The notes under the pieces were generated by a model. The model was not told where the DNA came from. It worked only from the letters and a program-made list of their open reading frames with translations, and searched no databases. From positions 1-23,542 of the forward strand of contig DASUDX010000131.1 in assembly GCA_036275365.1 (NCBI GenBank): a stretch of 23,542 nucleotides of DNA, given 5' to 3'. The stretch is from DASUDX01 sp036275365. GTDB taxonomy: Bacteria > Pseudomonadota > Gammaproteobacteria > Nevskiales > Nevskiaceae. The translations under genes were made by a program, and so were the position numbers. Positions 7,022 through 15,401 of this stretch are shown piece by piece (the first letter of the stretch is position 1; each line of letters begins with the position of its first letter).

Positions 7022-7605
7022 GCTGCTCCTCCACCGCCAGCACCTGCCCCCACCACCCGCCCGCCACCGCCGCCGCCACGGCGGCGGCCCCGGCCGACGC
7101 TCACGCGCATCACCGGCAGCCCGCGCAGCCGGCGCACCACACCCATCACGCCCATCACGCGCATCACGGCCCCGGCGCGGGCGGCTCGCGCTGGAGTCTG
7201 ACCACCGCCGCCACCCTGCACTGCCTGAGCGGCTGTGCGATCGGCGAGTTCGTCGGGCTCGCCATCGGCGTCAGCCTGGGGCTGGACCCCTGGACCACCA
7301 TGGCGCTCGCCACCGTGCTCGGGTTCGCCAGCGGCTACACCCTGGGCCTGTGGCCACTGGTGCGCCAGGGCCAGAGCTGGCGCCAGGCCTTCCGCACGCT
7401 GTGGCTGGGCGAGACGATCTCGATCGGGGTGATGGAGTTCACCATGAACCTCACCGACTACCATGTCGGCGGGGTGATGGCGCACTCCCTGCTCGACCCG
7501 GTGTTCTGGCTCGGCTTCGGCGCGGCGCTGGTCGCCGGCTTCGTGGTGGCCTGGCCGGTGAATGCCTGGCTGCTCGGGCGGCAGATCAAGAAGCCCTGCC
7601 ACTGA
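7018..7605 (+). CDS. DUF4396 membrane protein with His-rich N-terminus
   Basis: 195 residues. Residues 1-57 are low-complexity with many His (HAHHRQ, then HHTHHAHHAHH at 40-50) and two Cys (3, 10). Residues 60-190 match DUF4396 (PF14342): LHCLSGCAIGE (67-77), about four membrane helices, an ETISIGVMEFTMN helix (132-144) and the closing FW...WPVNAWLLG. The family has no established transport reaction known to me; it is often found with metal-resistance genes. The His-rich head may collect metal, and conserved Cys69, Cys73 and His68 at the first helix could be ligands (inference). Its start overlaps the merR-family stop, so it is the direct target of that regulator. A metal transporter or metal-handling chaperone is the leading idea. 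Confidence 0.8.
   Translation: MSCSSTASTCPHHPPATAAATAAAPADAHAHHRQPAQPAHHTHHAHHAHHGPGAGGSRWSLTTAATLHCLSGCAIGEFVGLAIGVSLGLDPWTTMALATVLGFASGYTLGLWPLVRQGQSWRQAFRTLWLGETISIGVMEFTMNLTDYHVGGVMAHSLLDPVFWLGFGAALVAGFVVAWPVNAWLLGRQIKKPCH
7144..7170 (+). repeat. Three tandem 9-bp units encoding His-His-Ala/Gly
   Basis: CATCACGCC, CATCACGCG and CATCACGGC lie in frame in the His-rich N-terminus of the DUF4396 protein. The unit CATCACGNN is the same as in the TolC-like tail. Confidence 0.8.
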
Positions 7606-7621
7606 GCACCCCGTCTTGGGT

Positions 7622-7667
7622 CCGGGTCGGCCGGGTCATCCGGCTTACCCGGGCCCAGACCCGGGTC
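7622..7667 (+). terminator. Imperfect GC-rich stem after the DUF4396 gene
   Basis: Direct copies of CCGGGT on the left pair with copies of ACCCGG on the right around CATCCGGCTT, giving a long bulged stem starting 17 bases after the stop. No T-run follows, so termination is uncertain; it may be a processing or factor-dependent site. Confidence 0.35.
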
Positions 7668-7677
7668 GCGCCTGCGG

Positions 7678-7683
7678 CACAAT
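7678..7683 (+). promoter_or_regulatory. Candidate -10 (CACAAT) of the nitronate monooxygenase gene
   Basis: CACAATCGGC begins at 7678, 50 bases before the ATG; the same ten bases occur at the promoter of the iron alcohol dehydrogenase (11237). No good -35 is visible. A 5'-leader hairpin GGCGGC/GCCGCC follows at 7689-7706. Confidence 0.4.
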
Positions 7684-7727
7684 CGGCAGGCGGCGCATCC
7701 GCCGCCTCCCCGAATGGAACCCGACGC

Positions 7728-8666
7728 ATGTCTCTGCCCGCAGTGCTCAAGGGCCGGCTCTCGCTGCCGGTCATGGCTTCGCCGATGTTCATCGTCTCCA
7801 ACCCGGATCTGGTGATCGCCCAGTGCCGCGCCGGAGTGGTCGGCTCCTTCCCCTCGCTCAATGCCCGCCCGCTGCCTCAGCTCGAGGCCTGGCTGCAGCG
7901 GCTGAGCAGCGAGCTCACCGAGAAGGACGCGCCGTATGCGGTGAACCTGATCGTGCACAAGTCCAACGATCGCCTGCTGCAGGATCTGGAGCTGTGCGTG
8001 AAGTACCGGGTGCCGCTGGTCATCACCTCGCTGGGCGCGCGCGAGGATGTCAACCAGGCGATCCACAGCTATGGCGGCGTGGTCTTCCACGACATCATCA
8101 ACAACACCTTCGCCAGGAAGGCGATCGCCAAGGGCGCGGACGGGCTGATCGCGGTGGCCGCCGGTGCCGGTGGCCATGCCGGCACCCTCTCGCCGTTCGC
8201 CCTGGTGCAGGAGATCCGCCAGTGGTTCGACGGCCCGATCGCGCTGTCCGGCGCCATCGCCCGCGGCGATGCGGTGCTGGCCGCCCAGGCCATGGGCGCG
8301 GATCTGGGCTATGTGGGCTCGGCCTTCATCGCCACCACGGAGGCCAATGCCGATGCCCGCTACAAGCAGATGATCGTCGACAGCAGTGCCGATGACATCG
8401 TCTACAGCAATCTGTTCACCGGGGTGCACGGCAACTACCTCAAGCCCAGCATCCGCAACGCCGGCATGGACCCGGACCAGCTGCCCCAGGCCGATCCGTC
8501 GAAGATGAACTTCGGCTCCGGCGGCGGCTCCGAGGCCAAGGTCTGGAAGGACATCTGGGGCTGCGGCCAGGGCATCGGCGCGGTGCAGGCGGTGGTGCCC
8601 GCCGCCGAGCTGGTGGCCCGTCTCAAGCGCGAGTACGAGGCCGCCCGCGCGCGCCTCGCGCTCTAG
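7728..8666 (+). CDS. Nitronate monooxygenase / 2-nitropropane dioxygenase-like flavoprotein
   Basis: 312 residues from the ATG at 7728 (weak GGAA upstream). It is a TIM-barrel FMN protein of the NMO/FabK superfamily: PVMASPMFIVSNPDL at 14-28, a VNLIVHKSN strand (72-80), GVVFHDIIN (117-125), GAGGHAG with candidate catalytic His150, the FMN-phosphate strand IALSGAIARGDAVLAAQAMGA (171-191) and GYVGSAFIAT (194-203). Family members oxidise alkyl nitronates such as propionate 3-nitronate to carbonyl and nitrite, protecting against nitro toxins; FabK relatives reduce enoyl-ACP. The C-terminal KVWKDIWGCGQGIGAV segment is typical of the NMO subgroup annotated in proteobacteria. It is a single gene, convergent with the response regulator 18 bases away. 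True substrate is unknown. Confidence 0.87.
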   Translation: MSLPAVLKGRLSLPVMASPMFIVSNPDLVIAQCRAGVVGSFPSLNARPLPQLEAWLQRLSSELTEKDAPYAVNLIVHKSNDRLLQDLELCVKYRVPLVITSLGAREDVNQAIHSYGGVVFHDIINNTFARKAIAKGADGLIAVAAGAGGHAGTLSPFALVQEIRQWFDGPIALSGAIARGDAVLAAQAMGADLGYVGSAFIATTEANADARYKQMIVDSSADDIVYSNLFTGVHGNYLKPSIRNAGMDPDQLPQADPSKMNFGSGGGSEAKVWKDIWGCGQGIGAVQAVVPAAELVARLKREYEAARARLAL

Positions 8667-8684
8667 ACCGGAAGCCGTACCGCG

Positions 8685-9134
8685 CTAGCGCCGCGCGCCC
8701 TCGGGCCGCGGCTGCAGGCCCAGCACGATGCGATGGGTGCGGATGCGCTGCAGCGCCTGCAACAGCGCCGGAAACTCCAGCGGCTTCTGCAGATAGCTGT
8801 GGGCGCGGCCCTGGAAGGCGGCGAGCACATCGCGGTCGTCGTTCGACGAGGTCAGCATGATCACCGGCAGGCTCGCCAGGGTCTCGCTGGCGCGCAGCCG
8901 TTCCAGCATCTCGGTGCCCTTCATGCCGGGCATGTTGATGTCCAGCAGCACCAGCGCCGGCAGGCCGCCGCCGGCCTCGGCCTGCGCCAGCAGGGCGAGC
9001 GCCTCGGGCGCCGACTCGCAGTGGTGCAGCGGGTTGCCGATGCCGGCCTCCTGCAGGCAGCGCTCGACGGCGAAGAAATCATCCGGGTTGTCGTCCACCA
9101 CCAGCAGGGTGTTGGGGGCGAGCTGAGGGTTCAT
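8685..9134 (-). CDS. Receiver-only response regulator (Rcp1-like)
   Basis: 149 residues consisting of one CheY-like receiver and a short tail, with no output domain. The acidic pocket is DD at 14-15, the phosphorylated residue is Asp65 (LLDINMPG), the switch Thr is Thr95 (MLTSSND) and the conserved Lys is Lys117 (LQKPL). NPDDF following the acidic pair and the DINMPGMKG segment are typical of Rcp1-like regulators paired with phytochrome-type or DHDLKEPLR-type kinases. It overlaps the kinase gene by ATGA, so the two are made together and the kinase at Asp65 is the expected donor. Output must be by protein-protein contact or phosphate relay to an unseen partner. Confidence 0.92.
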   Translation of the reverse strand: MNPQLAPNTLLVVDDNPDDFFAVERCLQEAGIGNPLHHCESAPEALALLAQAEAGGGLPALVLLDINMPGMKGTEMLERLRASETLASLPVIMLTSSNDDRDVLAAFQGRAHSYLQKPLEFPALLQALQRIRTHRIVLGLQPRPEGARR

Positions 9135-11176
9135 GCGGATACGGGCTCCGGCAGGGTGAAGAAGAAGGTGGTGCCCTGATCCGGCTCGGATTCGAGCCAG
9201 ATCCGGCCGCCATGCAGCTGGACGATTTTCTGGGCGATGGTCAGGCCCACACCGGTGCCGCCGCCATAGGCCTCGCGCTTGTGCAGCCGCTCGAACAGGG
9301 TGAACACGCGGGCCTGGTACTCGGGCGCGATGCCGATGCCGTTGTCGCGCACCCAGAACACCCGGGCAGGGCCGTCCTCGCGCCAGCCGATCTCGATCCA
9401 GCGCTGCGGCTTGTCGTTGTACTTGGCGGCGTTGGTGAGCAGGTTGCGCAGCAGCTCGCCGGTGCGCACGCGGTCACAGCTGTGCTCGGGCAGGGGCTGC
9501 GGGCGGCGGATCTGCACCTGGCGTTCCTCCAGGCAGAAGCGCAGGGACTCGAGGATGTCCTCGAGCAGGGCCTCCAGCGCCACCGGCTCGCGCACCAGCT
9601 GGCTGCGGCCCAGGCGGGCGATGTGCAGCAGCTCGCGGATCAGCTCCTCCATGCGCGCCGCCTGATCGCGGATGCGCTGGAGCATGCCGCGGCCGCGCTC
9701 GTCGAGCTGGCCGGCGTAGTCCTGCTGCAGGTACTGCGCATAGCTGGCGATGCCGCGCAGCGGCTCCTTGAGATCGTGCGAGGCGATGTAGCTGAAATCG
9801 TCGAGCTCGCGGTTGGAGCGCTCCAGTTCCTCGCGGGCGGCGGCCAGCCGGGTGGCGTCCCAGCTGGCGCCGGCCAGGCGGGTGGCCTGGCCCTGTTCGT
9901 CACGGTAGATGGTGGCGCGGCATTGCATCACCGCATGGCGGGCCCCGCGCGGCAGCACCCGCACCTCGTCGAAGAACTCGCGGGCACCCGAGGCCAGCGT
10001 CGCGCGCAGGCGCTGCTCGAAGGCCTCGCGATCTTCCGGATGGAGGATGGCCAGCACATCGGCGAGCTTCTGCGCGCGCGCCTCCGGCGGCAGCCGCAGC
10101 AGATGGTTGGTGGCGTAGTCGTGCTCGAAGCGGTCCTCCTGGCAATGCCAGATCCACACCGCCACCTGGGCCGAGACGGTGGCCAGGCGATAGCGCTCCT
10201 CCATCCGCACCAGCGCCTCCTGCTGGCGGCGCTGCTCGGTGAGATCCCAGACCATGCCGGAGATGCTCAGGGCGTGGCCCTCGGCATCGCGCACCGCCTT
10301 GGCCCGCGAGCTGATCGAGCGCACCTCCCCGCTCGGGCGCACTACCCGGTAGCTGTCCTCGTAGTCGGTTGCCGGCGAGCGCACGAACTCGCCGTAGCGT
10401 TCGATCACCCGCGGCCGGTCCTCGGGGTGGATGCACTGCAGGTAGTCGGCCATGCGCTCGGAGAAATGCGAGGCGCGATCCAGACCCAGCACCTGCTGGA
10501 TATGGCCATCCATCTTCAGCTCGTTGAAGGGGTCGCGGGTCGACCAGGCGCCCAGCCCCTCCGACTGCAGGGCGAGCTTGAGGCGGTCCTGGGTCTCGCG
10601 GATCAGCTGGCGGCTGCGGTCGCGCCCGGCCACCACCTGCAGGCCATGGAGCACGATGATCGCCAGCAGCATCACCTGCCACCAGTCCGGCACGGTGAAG
10701 CCCTGCTCGGTGTGGAAGGCGCGCAGCCAGACCATCAGCGCGCAGGCGGCCACGCCGATCAGCAGGTATTCCACATACAGGCGGAACTGGTAGCGCAGGC
10801 CCAGATCGGCATAGGCGAGATAGAACACGAACAGGGTGGGCAGGCCCGGGTTGGGGTCGTGCGGCACGCCCACCACCAGGGCGCCGAGATCGAACAGCAC
10901 CAGCAGGCGCTGACGCAGGGGGGTGAGGCGGGCGCCGGGGGTGCCGAGCATCACCAGCAGGGTGGCCAGCACATAGATCACCATGGCGCCGGCGATCTGG
11001 TCGCTGCTCAGAAAGCCGGGGTTGATGCCCTGGTGCCGCATGTAGTGGAACAGCAGCAGGGCGAACACGGCGCGGTAGAGAAACTGCGAATACCGCATCA
11101 GCTGGCGCCGCAAGGGCTCCTGGGTGGCGTCCTGCCGCTGCTGTGGTCGACTGTCGATCGCAGCCGTTGCCGTCAT
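9131..11176 (-). CDS. Membrane-bound PAS-domain sensor histidine kinase
   Basis: 681 residues. Residues 30-185 form about five or six hydrophobic helices, an integral-membrane sensor of no family I recognise. Two PAS domains follow, about 200-320 and 325-445; the IHPEDR and LHPEDRE turns and the first PAC-like end (SISGMVWDLTE) are clear. The HisKA domain has phospho-acceptor His467 in SHDLKEPLRG. The ATPase has the N box TNAAKYND (about Asn582), G1 RDNGIGI and G2 GGTGVGLTIA. The HDLKEPLR form belongs to the subgroup common in phytochromes and cyanobacterial kinases, which typically signal to Rcp1-type receivers, as encoded next. The signal is unknown; no bilin GAF domain is present, so light sensing is not supported. 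It is divergent from the iron alcohol dehydrogenase gene. Confidence 0.92.
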   Translation of the reverse strand: MTATAAIDSRPQQRQDATQEPLRRQLMRYSQFLYRAVFALLLFHYMRHQGINPGFLSSDQIAGAMVIYVLATLLVMLGTPGARLTPLRQRLLVLFDLGALVVGVPHDPNPGLPTLFVFYLAYADLGLRYQFRLYVEYLLIGVAACALMVWLRAFHTEQGFTVPDWWQVMLLAIIVLHGLQVVAGRDRSRQLIRETQDRLKLALQSEGLGAWSTRDPFNELKMDGHIQQVLGLDRASHFSERMADYLQCIHPEDRPRVIERYGEFVRSPATDYEDSYRVVRPSGEVRSISSRAKAVRDAEGHALSISGMVWDLTEQRRQQEALVRMEERYRLATVSAQVAVWIWHCQEDRFEHDYATNHLLRLPPEARAQKLADVLAILHPEDREAFEQRLRATLASGAREFFDEVRVLPRGARHAVMQCRATIYRDEQGQATRLAGASWDATRLAAAREELERSNRELDDFSYIASHDLKEPLRGIASYAQYLQQDYAGQLDERGRGMLQRIRDQAARMEELIRELLHIARLGRSQLVREPVALEALLEDILESLRFCLEERQVQIRRPQPLPEHSCDRVRTGELLRNLLTNAAKYNDKPQRWIEIGWREDGPARVFWVRDNGIGIAPEYQARVFTLFERLHKREAYGGGTGVGLTIAQKIVQLHGGRIWLESEPDQGTTFFFTLPEPVSA

Positions 11177-11214
11177 CGTGCTGATCTCCCCTTCGGCCCC
11201 GGCAGGGTAGCCGG

Positions 11215-11242
11215 TTCACGCGGCCGCGGCTTGGCGCACAAT
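11215..11242 (+). promoter_or_regulatory. Candidate sigma-70 promoter of the iron alcohol dehydrogenase gene
   Basis: TTCACG (11215-11220) and CACAAT (11237-11242) are each 4/6 matches to consensus with a 16-base spacer, 35 bases before the ATG at 11278. It lies in the 101-base region divergent from the histidine kinase. Confidence 0.5.
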
Positions 11243-11277
11243 CGGCGTCTGTCGCTGGCCCACCTGGAACCCCGCCC

Positions 11278-12489
11278 ATGCCGCACGCGTTCAAGACCGC
11301 CTTCTTCCGTGCCCTGATGGCCTTTCTCAAGCTCGCCACCTGGGTGCTCAACTTCCGCAAGCCGGAGCTGTTCAGCGGCCCCGGCTCCTCGCTGCAGCTG
11401 TGCGACCACATCGCCGCCCAGGGGGTGAAGAACCTGCTGCTGGTCACCGACGCGATGCTGGTCAAGATCGGCCTGGTCGAGCCGCTGCGGCAGCGCCTGG
11501 TCGAGCGCGGCGTGGGCGTGACCGTCTATGACGGGGTGCAGCCGGATCCCACCATCCAGCAGATCGAAACCGGGCTGGACCTGCTCAAGAAGAGCGGCAG
11601 CACGGCGATTCTGGCCATCGGCGGCGGCTCCTCGATCGATGCCGCCAAGGTGATCGCCACCCGCGCCCGCAACGGCTATCCGATCGCCTGGATGGCAGGC
11701 CTGATGCGCGTGCTGCGCCGGCCGCTGCCGCTGTATGCGGTGCCCACCACCGCCGGCACCGGCTCGGAGGTGACCATCGCCGCGGTGGTGTCCGACCCGG
11801 CCAGCACCCGCAAGTTCGCCATCATGGATCCCAAGCTGGTGCCGGTGGCCGCCGCCCTGGACGGTGCCCTGATGACCGGCCTGCCGCCGGCCATCACCGC
11901 CGCCACCGGTATGGACGCGCTGACCCATGCGGTGGAGGCCTATATCTCGCGCAATGCCATGGCCCGTACCGATGCCGAGGCGCTGGAGGCCACCCGGCTG
12001 ATCATGGAGAACCTGCCCAAGGTGATGAAGAACGGCCAGGATCTGGAGGCGCGCCAGGCGATGGCGCTGGCCTCGTTCAAGGCCGGCGTCGCCTTCACCA
12101 GCGCCGGGGTGGGCTATGTGCACGCCATCTCCCACAACCTTGGCGCCTACTACCATGTGCCGCACGGGCTTGCGAACGCCATCGTGCTGCCGCAGGTGCT
12201 GGACTACTCCCTGCCCGCCTGCACCGAGCGGCTGGCGACGCTCGCCACGGTCAGCGGCCTGGCCCGCGGCGGCGAGACCCCGCGCCAGCTGGCCGAGCGC
12301 TTCGTCGCCCATGTGCGCTCGCTCAATGCCGAGTTCGGCATCCCCGCCACCGTGCAGAAGCTCAGGGAGGCCGACATCCCGGCGATCATCCGCGCGGCCC
12401 TGAGCGAGGCGCACTGGACCTACGCAGTGCCGCGCTATCTCGACCGCGACAGCTGCGAGGCGCTGGTGCGGCGCCTGCTGCCGGCCTGA
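11278..12489 (+). CDS. Iron-containing (group III) alcohol dehydrogenase
   Basis: 403 residues, normal for the family (380-400 plus a short hydrophobic N-terminal extension FFRALMAFLKLATWVL). The NAD(P) loop GGGSSIDAAK is at 115-124. Metal ligands fit Asp213, His217 (GMDALTHAVEAY), His282 and His296 (HAISHNLGAYYHVPHG), with the same 14-residue spacing between the last two as in FucO. It should interconvert an alcohol and an aldehyde in the cytoplasm with NAD(P)H; the substrate cannot be read from sequence. Close relatives are often annotated as methanol, butanol or lactaldehyde/1,2-propanediol dehydrogenases. It is a single gene between a divergent kinase and a convergent formaldehyde-detoxification operon, ending in a strong hairpin. 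Confidence 0.93.
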   Translation: MPHAFKTAFFRALMAFLKLATWVLNFRKPELFSGPGSSLQLCDHIAAQGVKNLLLVTDAMLVKIGLVEPLRQRLVERGVGVTVYDGVQPDPTIQQIETGLDLLKKSGSTAILAIGGGSSIDAAKVIATRARNGYPIAWMAGLMRVLRRPLPLYAVPTTAGTGSEVTIAAVVSDPASTRKFAIMDPKLVPVAAALDGALMTGLPPAITAATGMDALTHAVEAYISRNAMARTDAEALEATRLIMENLPKVMKNGQDLEARQAMALASFKAGVAFTSAGVGYVHAISHNLGAYYHVPHGLANAIVLPQVLDYSLPACTERLATLATVSGLARGGETPRQLAERFVAHVRSLNAEFGIPATVQKLREADIPAIIRAALSEAHWTYAVPRYLDRDSCEALVRRLLPA

Positions 12490-12525
12490 TCGGCGGCGGC
12501 GCTCCGGCGCCGCGCGCCCGAGGTC

Positions 12526-12551
12526 ACGAGCCCGCCGTCCGGCGGGCTCGT
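12526..12551. terminator. Bidirectional hairpin terminator between convergent alcohol dehydrogenase and VOC genes
   Basis: ACGAGCCCGCC and GGCGGGCTCGT form a perfect 11-bp stem with loop GTCC, followed on the plus strand by CGTTTG. It lies between convergent genes. A second perfect hairpin, GCGGCGC/GCGCCGC around TCCG, is just upstream at 12496-12513. The T-run is short, so some readthrough is possible. Confidence 0.75.
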
Positions 12552-12567
12552 CGTTTGCGCCGCCGGC

Positions 12568-12948
12568 TCAGGCCGGGGCGAAGCAGTAGACGCAGAGCTT
12601 GTTGCCGTCCGGATCGCGCACATAGGCGGCATAGGCATTGGGCATGTAGCTGCGCGGACCGGGCGCGCCCTCGCAGCGGCCGCCGTGGGCCAGCGCCGCC
12701 TCATGGAACTGGTGCACCGCCGCGCGGGTGGCCGAGGCGAAGCCGATGGTGCCGCCATTGGCATGGGTGGCGGGCTCGCCGTTGGCCGGACGGGTGACCA
12801 TGAACTGCGGCGCCTTGACCCCGTACATCGAGGACTTGTCGCTGCCCATCAGGCGCTTGATGCCCAGCGGCTGCAGCACCGCGTCGTAGAAGGCGCGGGC
12901 GCGCTCGATATCGTTGGTGCCGACGACGACATGGGTGAAGATCGACAT
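12568..12948 (-). CDS. VOC (glyoxalase/bleomycin-resistance) superfamily protein
   Basis: 126 residues, one pair of beta-alpha-beta-beta-beta modules. The start MSIFTHVVVGTNDIERARAFYDAVL (His6 as likely metal ligand) and the end YAAYVRDPDGNKLCVYC are typical of the VOC fold; in this superfamily a His early in module 1 and Glu/His/Cys at the last strand often bind the metal. GGAG lies seven bases before the ATG. It is 54 bases downstream of the class III alcohol dehydrogenase in the same direction and likely co-transcribed, suggesting a role near aldehyde or glutathione-adduct handling, but VOC proteins cover glyoxalase, dioxygenase, resistance and binding functions and the substrate is unknown. 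Confidence 0.87.
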   Translation of the reverse strand: MSIFTHVVVGTNDIERARAFYDAVLQPLGIKRLMGSDKSSMYGVKAPQFMVTRPANGEPATHANGGTIGFASATRAAVHQFHEAALAHGGRCEGAPGPRSYMPNAYAAYVRDPDGNKLCVYCFAPA

Positions 12949-13002
12949 GAAAAAACTCCAGAGGTGGGAAGCAACAGGGAGGAAACGCGGGACGGCGGCG
13001 GC

Positions 13003-14112
<1,110 letters not shown>

Positions 14113-14157
14113 CAGCACTCCAGTGGGCAGCAGGGGGTGGCCGTCCTACGGCCGGGT

Positions 14158-15339
14158 TCAGCGGCTGGAGGCAGGGCCAGCCCCGCGCTGCACGGTGGTC
14201 AGACCGTCCAGGCGGATCTCGCTGTCCCAGAGGAAGGACAGATGCGGGTGGGGATCGAGCAGACGCGCCGCCGCCGTCGGATCCGCCCGCAGATGCAGGT
14301 CCATCCAGGCCAGCGAGTAGCGGCCGGCCAGTTCCAGGCCCCAGCTCGCGGTCGGCAGCAGCGGATAGTTGGTGTGCTGGGCATGCGAGGAGGCCTCGGC
14401 GACGATGAAGGCGCGGTCGCCCTCCAGCTTCTCGTAGACCGGCCGCACCACGGCCGGGTTGAGGAAGGGAATCGGGGCGATCGGCCCATCGTGATCGCCG
14501 GTCTGGATCATCACCGGAATCGGATTGCGCTCGAAGGGCGCGGAGTCCTCGCTGATCGGCGCCGCCGCCACCGCCGCACGCACCCGCGCATCCACCGCCT
14601 GCAGGGCGAGGGTGGTGATCGCCCCCATGCTGTGGCCGATCACGCCGATGCGGCTGGCATCGAGGCGGTCCCGCACCGGGGAGCGCGTCAGCAGCCAGCT
14701 CAGCGCGTCCTGGGCGTCCTCGACATTGCTGCCCGGATCGCCCGCCGCCTCGTCGGCGGACTGCCCCTGGCCGCTGAAATCGAAGGCGAACACCAGATAG
14801 CCGGCGTCGGCGAACACCTGGTGCCACCAGCGATACATGCCGACATTGGTGTTGAGCCCCTGCAGGGCCAGGATCACCGGGAAGGGGCCGGCGCTGGGTG
14901 GCACGCTGGCGCGCCGCGGCAGCACGATCTCGCCGTAGAGCTCGGTGCCATGGCGGTTGGTGAAGCGCACCGGCACCAGGGCCACCGCCTCGTTGTAGTC
15001 CGGATGCCCGTAGCGGTGATAGGCATGCTCCAGCCGCGAGCCGTCCTGCAGCTGGGCGAGACTGGCGCGCACCTGGAAGGCCACCAGGGCCGGATCGGCG
15101 AGATCGCGCACGGTCACCCCGAAGGCCACCGGATCGAACACCGCGGCCAGCGCCTCGCTCGGCAGCAGCGCGGCGAGGGCATCGAGATCCCCGATCACCG
15201 CCTCGACCTCGGCCGGTGCCGCCGGCGGCGATTCCGCGGTGCGGAACTCGGGCCAGCCGCCGGACGCCTCATCACCCCCTGCGCAGGCGCCGAGCAGCAG
15301 CAGGCTGGCGATCGCGAGGATGCGGGTTGCGCTCCCCAT
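14158..15339 (-). CDS. Lipoprotein alpha/beta-hydrolase, dienelactone-hydrolase/acyl-peptidase-like
   Basis: 393 residues. The lipobox LGAC gives lipid-anchored Cys19. The hydrolase core (about 115-345) has PVILALQGLN near the oxyanion strand, a nucleophile elbow GHSMGA with Ser237, an acid candidate Asp282 or Asp284 (QTGDHDGP) and a likely catalytic His319 (ASSHAQHTN). Residues 35-110 are a helical N-terminal region of unknown role. It is the first gene of the minus-strand operon with the class III alcohol dehydrogenase and VOC protein. Its exported location makes it unlikely to be the cytoplasmic S-formylglutathione hydrolase, although the position next to frmA would otherwise suggest that. 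Substrate unknown; esterase or lipase activity is the general expectation. Confidence 0.82.
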   Translation of the reverse strand: MGSATRILAIASLLLLGACAGGDEASGGWPEFRTAESPPAAPAEVEAVIGDLDALAALLPSEALAAVFDPVAFGVTVRDLADPALVAFQVRASLAQLQDGSRLEHAYHRYGHPDYNEAVALVPVRFTNRHGTELYGEIVLPRRASVPPSAGPFPVILALQGLNTNVGMYRWWHQVFADAGYLVFAFDFSGQGQSADEAAGDPGSNVEDAQDALSWLLTRSPVRDRLDASRIGVIGHSMGAITTLALQAVDARVRAAVAAAPISEDSAPFERNPIPVMIQTGDHDGPIAPIPFLNPAVVRPVYEKLEGDRAFIVAEASSHAQHTNYPLLPTASWGLELAGRYSLAWMDLHLRADPTAAARLLDPHPHLSFLWDSEIRLDGLTTVQRGAGPASSR

Positions 15340-15395
15340 CGTGTCTCTCCTCTCGTGAGCCCCCTCCCCCGGTGGCGGACGGGTGGCAGGCCACT

Positions 15396-15401
15396 ATTGT
15401 G
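15396..15401 (-). promoter_or_regulatory. Candidate -10 (CACAAT) of the hydrolase-frmA-VOC operon
   Basis: On the minus strand CACAAT lies 56 bases before the hydrolase ATG, immediately after the SulP stop codon, in a 62-base intergenic gap. The matching -35 would fall inside the SulP coding end and is weak. Confidence 0.35.

Noticed and set aside
9131..11176. Histidine kinase as a phytochrome photoreceptor
   Set aside because: The kinase core resembles that of phytochromes, but there is no GAF/PHY module or bilin-binding Cys; the sensor part is membrane helices and PAS domains.
14158..15339. Hydrolase next to frmA as S-formylglutathione hydrolase
   Set aside because: It has a lipobox and an extra N-terminal region, and the sequence around Ser237 is not the FrmB/FghA form.
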